Shown: piece by piece, positions 28,583 through 36,806 of the stretch
Position numbering within the stretch: position 1 is the first letter of the stretch
How the letters are laid out: every line of letters starts with the position of its first letter
NCBI RefSeq assembly: GCF_900142225.1
Contig: NZ_FRAD01000004.1
Span: forward strand, 124,001-188,000
Source: Hathewaya proteolytica DSM 3090
GTDB taxonomy: Bacteria; Bacillota; Clostridia; Clostridiales; Clostridiaceae
Direction: 5' to 3'
Length of the DNA: 64,000 nt
The notes under the pieces: model-generated
The model's database searches: none
What the model saw: only the letters and a program-made list of their open reading frames with translations
Told to the model about the DNA's origin: nothing
Made by a program: the position numbers and the translations under genes

Positions 28583-28876
28583 ATTACAACTGAATTGATG
28601 AGAAACTTGCTTTCAAATGAAGAAAAAATAACAGTAGAATACAAAACATATCAGAATGGAATTCAGGAGGATGTTTATGAAACTGTGTTCTCGTTTTCTA
28701 ATAGATATGGTGGATATATTATTATGGGGGTAGAGGACGATGGTACACCTATAGGAATTAATAGAAACATGAGCAAAGACATGAGAAAAAATTTTGTGAA
28801 TCAGCTTAATAATCCTGATAGAATGTCACCTACATTATATCTTTCTATAGCCTTGAGCATAATTCCAAGGCATTGA
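28583..28876 (+). pseudogene. AlbA_2/Schlafen-type ATP-binding gene, truncated, with ATT in place of the start
   Basis: GGAGG at 28571-28575 sits seven bases before ATT ACA ACT GAA TTG, i.e. the natural first codon appears changed from ATG to ATT. The frame then gives the AlbA_2 pattern: VEYKTYQNG, TVFSFSNRYGGYIIMGVEDDGTPIG. It stops after about 97 codons, whereas such regulators normally continue past 400. Both the start and the lost C terminus argue for a dead gene. Confidence 0.65.
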
Positions 28877-28880
28877 TATT

Positions 28881-28910
28881 ACTAGCCCGTTAGGGCTAAC
28901 TTTTTTTTTA
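28881..28910 (+). terminator. intrinsic terminator
   Basis: TAGCCC, four bases, GGGCTA, then a run of nine T. Confidence 0.75.
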
Positions 28911-29004
28911 TCACTCAAACATATATCATAGGATTTCGTCACATTCTTGTCGAATTATACTATATCACCACACATAATATAAAAACAATAAGGAGGAAAT
29001 CGCT

Positions 29005-29330
29005 ATGTATCAACGTCAAGAAATCTTTAATATAATTCAGAATGAAGAGTGGCAAAACGAAATGTTACAATTGGAAGAGAGGGTTTCTGAGAAAGATGAA
29101 TATGTGAGTATTTCTTCTTTTCATCATATTATTTTGAGTAAGAAGTAAGTTTGAAAAAGCTTTTATTGCTATACATGGTAGAGGAAATAGAAATTTAGTG
29201 ATAAAATATTCAATTATATATTTTGGGAATATTGGCAGCAGATGAAACAGTTGAAAGCCTGAAATATAATAAAGTGAATAATCATATTTCGTTTCATACA
29301 GTAAAAGCATTGGAACATTTGAAATTAATT
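29005..29330 (+). pseudogene. frameshifted small gene of unknown family
   Basis: AAGGAGGAAATCGCT precedes ATG 29005. The first 47 codons (MYQRQEIFNIIQNEEWQNEM onward) end at TAA 29146-29148, but protein-like text continues in other frames: KAFIAIHGRGNRNLVIKYSI, then DETVESLKYNKVNNHISFHT and VKALEHLKLIG. Two frameshifts restore a protein of about 110 residues that would end just before the next gene. Function unknown. Confidence 0.45.
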
Positions 29331-29343
29331 GGGAGGCACGATT

Positions 29344-29580
29344 ATGAATGATATTATATATAAATTTAATGGAAAAGATATCACCATGAATGTCTTTATC
29401 CAGATTCGAGGAGTGGTAGATGTATTTCAGGAACGTTTAAATATTGGTTTTGTAGAAGCACTTGAGCGTTTTTATAACTCGGAAACATATGCAATATTAC
29501 AGAATACAGAAAATGGGTTATGGGCAGAATCAGCAGAGTATATTGCCGATAGGTTTATGGAAGAAAAAGAACTCATTTAG
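29344..29580 (+). CDS. small DUF3791-like protein, possibly of a toxin-antitoxin pair
   Basis: 78 residues from ATG 29344 with GGGAGG at seven bases; the longer frame from TTG 29329 starts before that site. It is acidic and helical, ending GLWAESAEYIADRFMEEKELI. It resembles small clostridial proteins found beside DUF3990 toxins, but no toxin gene follows here. The preceding broken gene was probably its partner. Assignment tentative. Confidence 0.5.
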   Translation: MNDIIYKFNGKDITMNVFIQIRGVVDVFQERLNIGFVEALERFYNSETYAILQNTENGLWAESAEYIADRFMEEKELI

Positions 29581-29652
29581 GCTAAAATATAGTATATTAT
29601 AACTATGGCATAATGGTGTCATAGTTATTTTGATATTATGACATAGATTTGA

Positions 29653-29790
29653 AGTATCGGTAAGAACAAGTATGAGAGATATGGATACGCTTGGACAGGA
29701 TGGTATTACAGTTCAAGCAGAATACGGAGCCCATGGTGGTTACTTAGATTTTAGTGTGGACAATGAAAAGGAACAACATCATAGATCATG
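29653..29790 (+). pseudogene. YafY/DeoR-type helix-turn-helix fragment
   Basis: The frame reads VRTSMRDMDTLGQDGITVQA then EYGAHGGYLDF, matching the end of the HTH_11 domain of YafY-like regulators (R-D-hydrophobic-L, GYGGGY-like turn). There is no start and no ligand domain, so only a fragment remains. Before it, 29597-29633 forms a weak hairpin (AACTATG/CATAGTT). The rest of 29791-29950 shows nothing. Confidence 0.4.
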
Positions 29791-29966
29791 AAGCTGTTAA
29801 TATAACCATACATGATGAGCGAAAAGTATATGCCAGATGGTTGGAAAGGGTATGGCAAAGTAGGGGAATATGATTTGAGATGAAATAACAGCAAGTAAAA
29901 TCAAGCAGTAGGCTCTTTATTTCTTTATAATAAATGGAGAACGGTTGAAACGAGGTGAACAAACAA

Positions 29967-30757
29967 ATGTACGAGTGGCAGAAACAAATTCAAATAATTG
30001 TTGATGAAATTGACAAGTGTATTAAAAATTACAATGATGAAGCCTTGACAGTAAGCTTTCCTTCTCACAGGCTTGGTTATTCTGAATTTTATACAACGAG
30101 AAAATTCAAAGAAATATCGTGTATGCAATTTAGTGATTATCTGCGGTATAGAAAATTAGCCTTTGCACCTACTTTTTAGGATTGGGAGAGATTGGTATGA
30201 TGAAATCTAAAGATGATGTTAAAATTTATTTTGTAACAATTCCAGCACACAAATTTTTACACATTAAAAACTATGAGAGTAATGGTTATTGGGATTTTTG
30301 GCAAAAGCAAAGTCTTATTCCAGGACAAGACTGCGAAACAATTTGCGGCTTACTGGATAGTATTAAGGGCAAATTGGATGATGAGGGAGGGAGCGAATCT
30401 AACAGCAGCAGTGGTCAGATTATGGCGTACATTAATGACCCAGATGGCAGACTTTGTGATTGGGGTATTCCACGTATAGAGTGTTATGGTGCACGTCTTC
30501 CTTTTGATTATAAAGGCGAAATATCACAACCAATGTGTATGATTGACGTTCCAGAAGCCGAGTATATTGTTTTTGAACATGGACCATTCGATTATGAGTG
30601 GGAAAATCGTAGTGTGGAGGAAAAGATTGAAAAGGCAATGGAAACTTTTGAATTTGCAGGCACCGGTTACTGCTTTGATACTTCACCCGGTAGAATAATT
30701 TACTTTTATCATGATCCGGAGCGGTTTTTTAAGTATATCAGACCAGTGAGAAAGTAA
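29967..30757 (+). pseudogene. AraC-family regulator with effector-binding domain, internally deleted
   Basis: ATG 29967 starts the AraC-type HTH (WQKQIQIIVDEIDK, FPSHRLGYSEFYTTRKFKEI, FSDYLRYRKLAFA). At about 30163 the sequence jumps to YFLGLGEIGMM, the linker before the GyrI-like effector domain (PAHKFLHIKNYE to FFKYIRPVRK). The second HTH helix region, roughly 60 residues, is missing and the join is out of frame, giving TAG at 30177. The downstream part stays open to 30757 and could be made from TTG 30182. A working regulator is unlikely. Confidence 0.7.
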
Positions 30758-30809
30758 ATAAAACTGGATTATCTAAAATTAGAAACAAAATTGAGGGGAT
30801 GTATGACTT

Positions 30810-31325
30810 ATGATATTTTTAATTGCTGGTGCTTCACATACTGGGAAAACATTACTAGCACAAAAGATACTTGAAAAATATAAATATCCTTATTTATCTA
30901 TTGACCATCTGAAAATGGGATTAATACGCAGTGGACAAACAATACTGACGCCACAGGATGATGATAAACTTACTGATTATCTTTGGCCTATAGTTTGCGA
31001 AATAGTTAAAACAGCCATTGAAAATAAACAGGATCTTATTATTGAGGGATGTTACATCCCTTTTGATTATAAAAATGATTTTGCCGATGAATACCTTAAA
31101 TTTATCAAATATAGATGCCTTATCTTTAGCCAAAATTATGTTGAGAATAATTATGATATTATCATGAATAATGCGTGTGCTATTGAAAAACGTTTAAGCG
31201 ATCATTATCCAAAAGAAATCATGATATCAGATAATACTAAGGCACTTAAGGAATGTATAAAGCATAGCTGTGACTATGTATTCATAGAGAAAAACTACAA
31301 TTTTAACATTGATATGGATGCTTGA
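30810..31325 (+). CDS. P-loop kinase-like protein
   Basis: 171 residues. Walker A is GASHTGKT (about 7-14) at the very N terminus, followed by an aspartate in SIDHLKMG and by IIEGCYIPFD, the layout of small nucleoside/adenylate-kinase-like P-loop proteins. Substrate unknown. GAGGGG lies eleven bases before ATG 30810. Probably a cytoplasmic phosphotransferase; it shows no link to its neighbours beyond sharing strand. Confidence 0.65.
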   Translation: MIFLIAGASHTGKTLLAQKILEKYKYPYLSIDHLKMGLIRSGQTILTPQDDDKLTDYLWPIVCEIVKTAIENKQDLIIEGCYIPFDYKNDFADEYLKFIKYRCLIFSQNYVENNYDIIMNNACAIEKRLSDHYPKEIMISDNTKALKECIKHSCDYVFIEKNYNFNIDMDA

Positions 31326-31379
31326 TTGTGATGCATTTTGTGTTTTTTATAGATAAAAATTAAACCGGGGGAGAGAATA

Positions 31380-31775
31380 ATGAACGATAAAGACAAAAAG
31401 AAAATTCAAAAATATATGACTCTATATATGAGTCTTGGAATGTGCTTTGGAGTATCAGGCGGATTAGTATATGGCATGATTTTATTTCCTGACAATATGA
31501 TACTTGGAATGAGTTTTGGGCTTCCAATAGGAATGTGTGTTGGTATAGCAATAGGTTCAGCTAAGGATAAAAGACTTTCTGAAAATATGATGGAAATAGT
31601 AAGAATTGTAGCTGTGGATGAATCATTTGATATGTTTATTTACGCTATAGATAAGAATGGAGAAGAAAAAGAATATAGGATTACTAAGGAAAAGATGGAT
31701 GAAGAAAAATTTTCAGTTGGAGACAGAGTTGCAGAAGAAACAGATGGTTACTTGCTGTCATTGGAAAGTAAGTAA
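31380..31775 (+). CDS. small membrane protein of unknown function
   Basis: 131 residues. Two hydrophobic, glycine-rich helices (about 15-60: GMCFGVSGGLVYGMILF and LGMSFGLPIGMCVGIAIG) are followed by a soluble domain ending DRVAEETDGYLLSLESK. GGGGGAGAG precedes the ATG. No family recognised beyond general clostridial hypothetical proteins. Confidence 0.65.
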   Translation: MNDKDKKKIQKYMTLYMSLGMCFGVSGGLVYGMILFPDNMILGMSFGLPIGMCVGIAIGSAKDKRLSENMMEIVRIVAVDESFDMFIYAIDKNGEEKEYRITKEKMDEEKFSVGDRVAEETDGYLLSLESK

Positions 31776-31826
31776 TCAGATGAATAGAAAAATGATAATT
31801 ATTTTATATAGTCAGGAGAGGTGGCA

Positions 31827-32573
31827 ATGGAAAAGGAACCGTATTATTTAGTTTATGAAAAGCGTTACAAAACTGTTTTTGAAGCAGGGGCAGACCGCTG
31901 GGGGCATTCTCCAGAGGATGAAGTGCTTTTTGAAACTCTTAAAGAATGGGTGATTTCAAATAATCTAGTAGGAAAAAATATTATTGAATTTGCTTGTGGT
32001 GAGGGTGCATGTGGTGTTATTTTATCAGAACTTGGTTGTAATTATCACGGAGTTGATATTGCTCCATCTGCTGTTGCAAAAACAAAAGAAGCCATTAGTA
32101 AATACCCCAATGCAAAAGTAGATTTACTTGACATGGTAAAAGAAACAACAGGAGATACATATGATGCCGCACTTGATTGTATGGGTTTTCATATGCTTGT
32201 TACAGATTCAGACAGAAAATCATATCTTCAAAATGCTTACAATTCATTAAAAAATAATAGCCCTATGCTTTTCTTCCGTGAATCATATAGAGATGATAAC
32301 AATAATGAGGGTATTTGCAAGGGAAAAGTAAATTCATATGAGGAATGGAAGCTTATTTCAGGCAGTGATTATACAACGCCAGCAGCCCGCACAATTAATG
32401 TGGGGAATAGTGAGACTACAGTGATGATTCCACTAGTTCCAGCAAGAGCCAATGATAAAGAAGGTTATATTGCCGAATTAGAAGCAGCTGGGTTTGTTGT
32501 TAAAAATTTTGTTGAAATGGACATATCCAACGAAATACTATATTCAGCAACTATTTATGTAGAAAAACTGTAA
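31827..32573 (+). CDS. class I SAM-dependent methyltransferase
   Basis: 248 residues from ATG 31827 (AGGAGAG about eight bases before; GTG 31821 is too close). SAM-binding motif I is IIEFACGEGACGV (about 52-64), followed by GVDIAPSAV and ALDCMGFHML. Substrate cannot be told. It stands apart from the TVP38 operon, separated by more than 230 bases. Confidence 0.8.
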   Translation: MEKEPYYLVYEKRYKTVFEAGADRWGHSPEDEVLFETLKEWVISNNLVGKNIIEFACGEGACGVILSELGCNYHGVDIAPSAVAKTKEAISKYPNAKVDLLDMVKETTGDTYDAALDCMGFHMLVTDSDRKSYLQNAYNSLKNNSPMLFFRESYRDDNNNEGICKGKVNSYEEWKLISGSDYTTPAARTINVGNSETTVMIPLVPARANDKEGYIAELEAAGFVVKNFVEMDISNEILYSATIYVEKL

Positions 32574-32620
32574 ATTTTATTAAAAGCACAAGATAATTGC
32601 AATAGTTTATATAATGGGTT

Positions 32621-32668
32621 AATAGATAAAATCAATGATAAAAAAGTTTTTAATCGATTTTATCTATT
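32621..32668. repeat. 13-bp perfect inverted repeat upstream of the TVP38 operon
   Basis: AATAGATAAAATC and GATTTTATCTATT, separated by 22 bases, no T-run. It may be an operator or a weak terminator. Between it and the next gene TAACATC occurs three times in a row of short repeats (about 32733-32750). No other gene in 32574-32806. Confidence 0.5.
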
Positions 32669-32806
32669 GTACATATAGAAATTTCAGTGATATACTAAAT
32701 GAGGTGTATTTAATAGGAATATTCTTAAAAATTAACATCTAACATCTAACATAAAACAATTAAGAACTAGACATTATAATTGCAATGAAAAGGAGCTTCG
32801 GAGCTT

Positions 32807-33487
32807 ATGGATAAAAAAACTAAAAATTCATTAGTAAAAATCCTTGCCCTAGCAATCATTATGATTTCTGTCTTTTTTCTGTTTAGTAAACTTAAGGTGA
32901 ATGACTATGGCCCTAGCGATATAAAAAATTTCATTTTAAGTAAAGGGAATTTAGGCCCAGTAGTGTACATAATATTGCTTACCTTGTTACCACTTGTGTT
33001 ATTTCCAGATTCAGTACTTGTAATAGGTGGAGGAATGGTTTACGGATTAGTTTGGGGAACAATTCTTACATCCATAGGCTCTCTTTTAGGGGGTATTATC
33101 GCTTTCATGCTGTCTAGGAAACTTGGACGTGACTTTGTTAAAAAAATAACAAAGAAAGACTTAGTTATGTTTAAAGAAGATAACAAGCTAGGCGGATTTT
33201 TTGTGATTCTAATGCTTAGATTGATACCTTTATTTCCTTTTAAAGTTGTTAGCTACAGTGCAGGATTATCCAATATTAAATTAAAAGATTTTTCCATTGC
33301 AACAGTAATTGGATCACTCCCTGGGATTATTGTTTATACAAATCTTGGAGATAAGACTAATAATGTTGGATCTGCGGAATTTTATAAAGCTATAATTATA
33401 TTAATAGCTTTATTTGTTGTGTCTTTTATTATAAAAAAGGTAGTCGCAATGAAGAACAAAAACATATTGAAAAATAAGTATAAGTAG
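32807..33487 (+). CDS. TVP38/TMEM64 family membrane protein (first of two)
   Basis: 226 residues with about six membrane segments. The VTT (SNARE-associated) domain is recognisable by FPDSVLVIGGGMVYGLVWGT and by RLIPLFPFKVVSYSAGLSNI. Such DedA-like proteins are linked to lipid or small-molecule transport and stress tolerance; the substrate is unknown. AAAAGGAG lies before the ATG. A second TVP38 protein follows after 17 bases, and the Fe-S and rhodanese genes come next. Confidence 0.85.
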   Translation: MDKKTKNSLVKILALAIIMISVFFLFSKLKVNDYGPSDIKNFILSKGNLGPVVYIILLTLLPLVLFPDSVLVIGGGMVYGLVWGTILTSIGSLLGGIIAFMLSRKLGRDFVKKITKKDLVMFKEDNKLGGFFVILMLRLIPLFPFKVVSYSAGLSNIKLKDFSIATVIGSLPGIIVYTNLGDKTNNVGSAEFYKAIIILIALFVVSFIIKKVVAMKNKNILKNKYK

Positions 33488-33504
33488 ATATTGGGAGGGT
33501 ATAG

Positions 33505-34203
33505 ATGAATAAAATAAAGAAATCTACAATTATAAAAATTGCCATTTTAATTATAGTAGTACTAGCATTTGTTTTTGTGAAACCATTAAATCAAGGTTTG
33601 AAAAACATGGTCGGCGCATTTAAAAATTTAGAATCTGTGAAAGAGTATATTAGATCCTTTGGAGCTTGGGCAGTAGTAATATCTATTACTATGATGGTAT
33701 TGCAATCTATAGCTGCTCCAATACCTGCATTTTTAATTACTTTTGCAAATGCAGCAATTTGGGGATGGTGGAAGGGCGCCATATTATCTTGGTCTGGAGC
33801 AATGATTGGAGCTGCAGTATGTTTTGGAATCTCAAGACTTTACGGTAGAAATATTGCTGAAAAATTTGCTAGCAAGATGGCTCTTGATGATGTTGAGGTT
33901 TTCTTTGAAAAGTATGGTAAGAATACAATTCTTGTAGCTAGATTGCTACCTTTTGTACCTTTTGACCCTATAAGCTATGCAGCTGGGTTAACTCCTATGA
34001 CATTTTGGGGATTCTTTTTAGCTACTGGATTAGGTCAATTACCCGCAACTATTGTTTATTCATATGCTGCAGCAAAATCCTCTAATCCTTCAACTTTTGT
34101 AAGTGGATTGTTAATCTTATTTGGTATTAGTGCTTTAGTGTACACAGTTAGAATGATTTGGATGGACAGAAATAAGAAGGCTGATAAAAACAAAAGGGTG
34201 TAA
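33505..34203 (+). CDS. TVP38/TMEM64 family membrane protein (second of two)
   Basis: 232 residues, same fold as the preceding gene but only distantly similar in sequence. Key parts are AAPIPAFLITFANAAIWGWW and RLLPFVPFDPISYAAGLTPM. GGGAGG precedes ATG 33505. The two may form a heteromer. The Fe-S protein follows after three bases, so they are co-translated. Confidence 0.87.
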   Translation: MNKIKKSTIIKIAILIIVVLAFVFVKPLNQGLKNMVGAFKNLESVKEYIRSFGAWAVVISITMMVLQSIAAPIPAFLITFANAAIWGWWKGAILSWSGAMIGAAVCFGISRLYGRNIAEKFASKMALDDVEVFFEKYGKNTILVARLLPFVPFDPISYAAGLTPMTFWGFFLATGLGQLPATIVYSYAAAKSSNPSTFVSGLLILFGISALVYTVRMIWMDRNKKADKNKRV

Positions 34204-34206
34204 CCT

Positions 34207-35319
34207 ATGAAAATATATGATAAAACAATGGAGTTAATAATTAAAGAAGAAGAGAAATGCATTGGTTGCAAACAATGTATGAAAGGCTGTCCAATGTTGG
34301 ACAAGTTTTGTAGTTCTCCAAAGGAACTGTTAGGCGGACTTAAAGATACTGGAGAGTTCAATTATTCTTTACCATATTCATGCATGTTATGTGGGTACTG
34401 CACTGAGGTATGTCCAGCGTCGGTGGATTTAACAAACTTGTTTTTGCAATTGAGGAGAGATACTGTAAATATATACAATGGTAAGCTTCCAAGGGATTTA
34501 AATACTTTTGTATTAGATTTTCATCAGAAGTTTAGTTTCTCTAAATTATTTACTTCTGATATTGAAAACCTACAGTCAGATACTATATTTTTTCCAGGCT
34601 GCGGCCTTCTTTCATATAGTCAGAGTATAGTAGAGAATACATACGAATATCTTAGGAGTAAGATACAAGGCATTGGTATATATACAAAGTGCTGTGGGAA
34701 ACCAACCAACGCACTAGGAAAAGAAAATAAATTTAACGAATATTATTCAATTCTGGATAAAGAATTTAAAGATAAAGGAGTAAAAAGAATAATAACAGGA
34801 TGTCAAAATTGCTTTAATACTATATCTTGTAATAGCAAGGATATAGAAGTTATTTCTTTATGGCAAGTATTAGCGGAGTTAGGTATTCCAGAAGAGAAAA
34901 AGAATATATGTGAGGATGTGGAAACTGTATTTACAATACACGATCCTTGCACTACCAGGGGACAGGAAATTGTCCATAACTCTGTGAGAAAAGTGCTGGA
35001 TGATTTGGGATTAAAGGTAGAGGAGATGACATTCAACAAAGATAGGACCCTTTGTTGTGGTTCAGGAGGTATGGTACAAGTAACTCAGAGCCAAATAGCT
35101 AATGAACATATACTAAGGAGAGCTAATGAGGCAAAAACAGAATATATTATTACCTATTGCCAAGAATGCGTTGAATCAATGAGAAAAGGTGGAAAAAAAT
35201 CATATCATATATTAGACTTGTTATTCCGCGATGATTTTAGAAATACAAAACAAATAAATCAAAAGTTACTTAGCAGATGGATAAATCGATATAAGGTTAA
35301 AAATATAGGTAAACATTAG
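34207..35319 (+). CDS. Fe-S protein with two [4Fe-4S] motifs and CCG domains (heterodisulfide-reductase-like)
   Basis: 370 residues. The N-terminal ferredoxin part has CIGCKQCMKGCP and CMLCGYCTEVCP; two CCG (DUF224) domains follow, with FFPGCG...KCCGKPTN and HDPC...LCCGSGGM. This is the architecture of HdrD/GlcF-like electron carriers that reduce disulfides or quinones. It sits between TVP38 membrane proteins and a rhodanese, suggesting sulfur or redox work at the membrane. Substrate unknown. Confidence 0.85.
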   Translation: MKIYDKTMELIIKEEEKCIGCKQCMKGCPMLDKFCSSPKELLGGLKDTGEFNYSLPYSCMLCGYCTEVCPASVDLTNLFLQLRRDTVNIYNGKLPRDLNTFVLDFHQKFSFSKLFTSDIENLQSDTIFFPGCGLLSYSQSIVENTYEYLRSKIQGIGIYTKCCGKPTNALGKENKFNEYYSILDKEFKDKGVKRIITGCQNCFNTISCNSKDIEVISLWQVLAELGIPEEKKNICEDVETVFTIHDPCTTRGQEIVHNSVRKVLDDLGLKVEEMTFNKDRTLCCGSGGMVQVTQSQIANEHILRRANEAKTEYIITYCQECVESMRKGGKKSYHILDLLFRDDFRNTKQINQKLLSRWINRYKVKNIGKH

Positions 35320-35394
35320 TTATAAAATATATCTATTTAATAATTTAATAGATTTATTATAAAATTATTTTAAAATAAAAAACGGAGGGATATT

Positions 35395-35892
35395 ATGACT
35401 AAAAACAGATTATTTAAAGTAATTCCTATGTTAGTAATACTATCATTATCAATAGTATTAGTTGCATGCGGAAAAAAGGAAGAAGTTGCAAGCAACAACC
35501 CTATGGAGTATGTTTCCATTGAACAACTAAAAAAATCAATTGATGAGACAAAAGAATATGTGATTCTTGATGTAAGAAAGATTGAGGATTATAAAAAATC
35601 TCATATAAAAGGCGCTTTTGAAGCAGATGTTGATGCTGCTAACAAGGGTGGAGATGATAAAGCTGGAATAGCTAGTCTTGAGGATGGACTTTTAGAAGCA
35701 ACTGGAAGCAAGACTGGAAAAGCAGATGCAAAATACGCTTTAATATGCTATTCAGGTAAAACATATGCACAGAAAGCTACTGATTTATTGATAGGAATGG
35801 GCGTATCAAAAGATAAGATTTTCACATTAAAAGGCGGTATGAAGGCTTGGGAAGCAGGCGGCAGCGAGTATACTGATTTATTAGAAAAATAA
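35395..35892 (+). CDS. rhodanese-domain lipoprotein
   Basis: 165 residues. A signal peptide ends in lipobox LVAC (about 20-23). The rhodanese domain has VILDVRKIEDYKKSHIKGA and the active-site loop ALICYSGKTYAQKA with the catalytic cysteine near 122. It is anchored outside the membrane and probably transfers sulfur from a persulfide. AAACGGAGGG precedes the ATG; a strong terminator follows. Confidence 0.88.
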   Translation: MTKNRLFKVIPMLVILSLSIVLVACGKKEEVASNNPMEYVSIEQLKKSIDETKEYVILDVRKIEDYKKSHIKGAFEADVDAANKGGDDKAGIASLEDGLLEATGSKTGKADAKYALICYSGKTYAQKATDLLIGMGVSKDKIFTLKGGMKAWEAGGSEYTDLLEK

Positions 35893-35908
35893 CTTTAAAT
35901 GATGAATG

Positions 35909-35950
35909 ATGACTATTCACTTTACAACAATCAGTGAATAGTCATTTTTT
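35909..35950 (+). terminator. intrinsic terminator
   Basis: 12-bp perfect stem ATGACTATTCAC / GTGAATAGTCAT followed by six T. Confidence 0.92.
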
Positions 35951-35984
35951 AGTTGCTAATAAACAATTAAATGATAGAATAAAC

Positions 35985-36102
35985 AGAATTCTTAGCTTCA
36001 CGTGGAGTTTTAACCCCACGTGAAGGTTAGAAGTCGTTATCTAGGGGCGTGGCTCATGTCATCGCCCTCCTAGGAGGGTGTGTTACAACGGCTAGCCATC
36101 AG
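35985..36102 (+). mobile_element. 118-nt structured element, copy 2
   Basis: Same element as 180-301. Its first hairpin is a perfect 10-bp CTTCACGTGG / CCACGTGAAG, the second CCCTCC/GGAGGG, and the ends are the same (after ATAAAC; CATCAG). Here it lies between genes, before the ribosome site of the next gene, so it could also act as a leader RNA. Confidence 0.6.
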
Positions 36103-36131
36103 ATAAAAATTAAGGAAGGGAGGTGGTAATA

Positions 36132-36806
36132 ATGAAAGATAAAGCAATAGTTTTTTTTACAAAAGCCCCTGAGCTAGGCCGAATAAAAACAAGATTGGAA
36201 CCATTTTTGACAAAAGAGCTTTGTGTAGAATTGCAGACGGCTTTTATTAAGGATATTTATAATTGTATAAGCACTATGGGAATAAATATAATTATTAATT
36301 ATTCGGCAATAGGAGATTTAGACAAACTAAAGAATATTACACATAGAGAGGCAAAGTTTATAAAACAAGAAGGAAATGATATAGGGGACAAGATGTATAA
36401 TGCCATATCTACCGCACTAAAAGACTATAAAAGAGTAGTTCTTATAGGCAGTGATATTCCTCTTATAAATCATAAAGACATAGAACTGGCTTTTGATATT
36501 CTTGAGAAAAATGAAGTGGTAATTTCCCCAACCTACGATGGTGGGTATTATTTAATAGGAATGAAGCAAGCTAATTTAGATTTATTCAAAATGAAGTACA
36601 GTACTAGTTCTGTATATGAAGAAACTATAGAAAAAATCAAAAGTTTAGGGTTAAGTTACGGAGAGGGACATATTCAATTGGATATAGATGATAAAAAAGA
36701 TTTTATGAAATTATATAAAATTTTAAAAGAAGATGATAATATTATTTGTGAAAACACTAGAATTATAGTTAATAAATTTATGAGGGAATGTGATAAAAAT
36801 GTGTAG
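36132..36806 (+). CDS. TIGR04282-type transferase (rSAM/selenodomain-associated transferase 1, DUF2064)
   Basis: 224 residues from ATG 36132, nine bases after GGGAGG. The nucleotidyltransferase-like fold shows VFFTKAPELGRIKTRLEP, LIGSDIPLI and SPTYDGGYYLIGM, typical of this family. It is often labelled 'arsenosugar biosynthesis glycosyltransferase', but no arsenic gene or radical SAM partner is seen here. Overlaps the next gene by eight bases and is in an operon with the paired transferase 2. Confidence 0.85.
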   Translation: MKDKAIVFFTKAPELGRIKTRLEPFLTKELCVELQTAFIKDIYNCISTMGINIIINYSAIGDLDKLKNITHREAKFIKQEGNDIGDKMYNAISTALKDYKRVVLIGSDIPLINHKDIELAFDILEKNEVVISPTYDGGYYLIGMKQANLDLFKMKYSTSSVYEETIEKIKSLGLSYGEGHIQLDIDDKKDFMKLYKILKEDDNIICENTRIIVNKFMRECDKNV

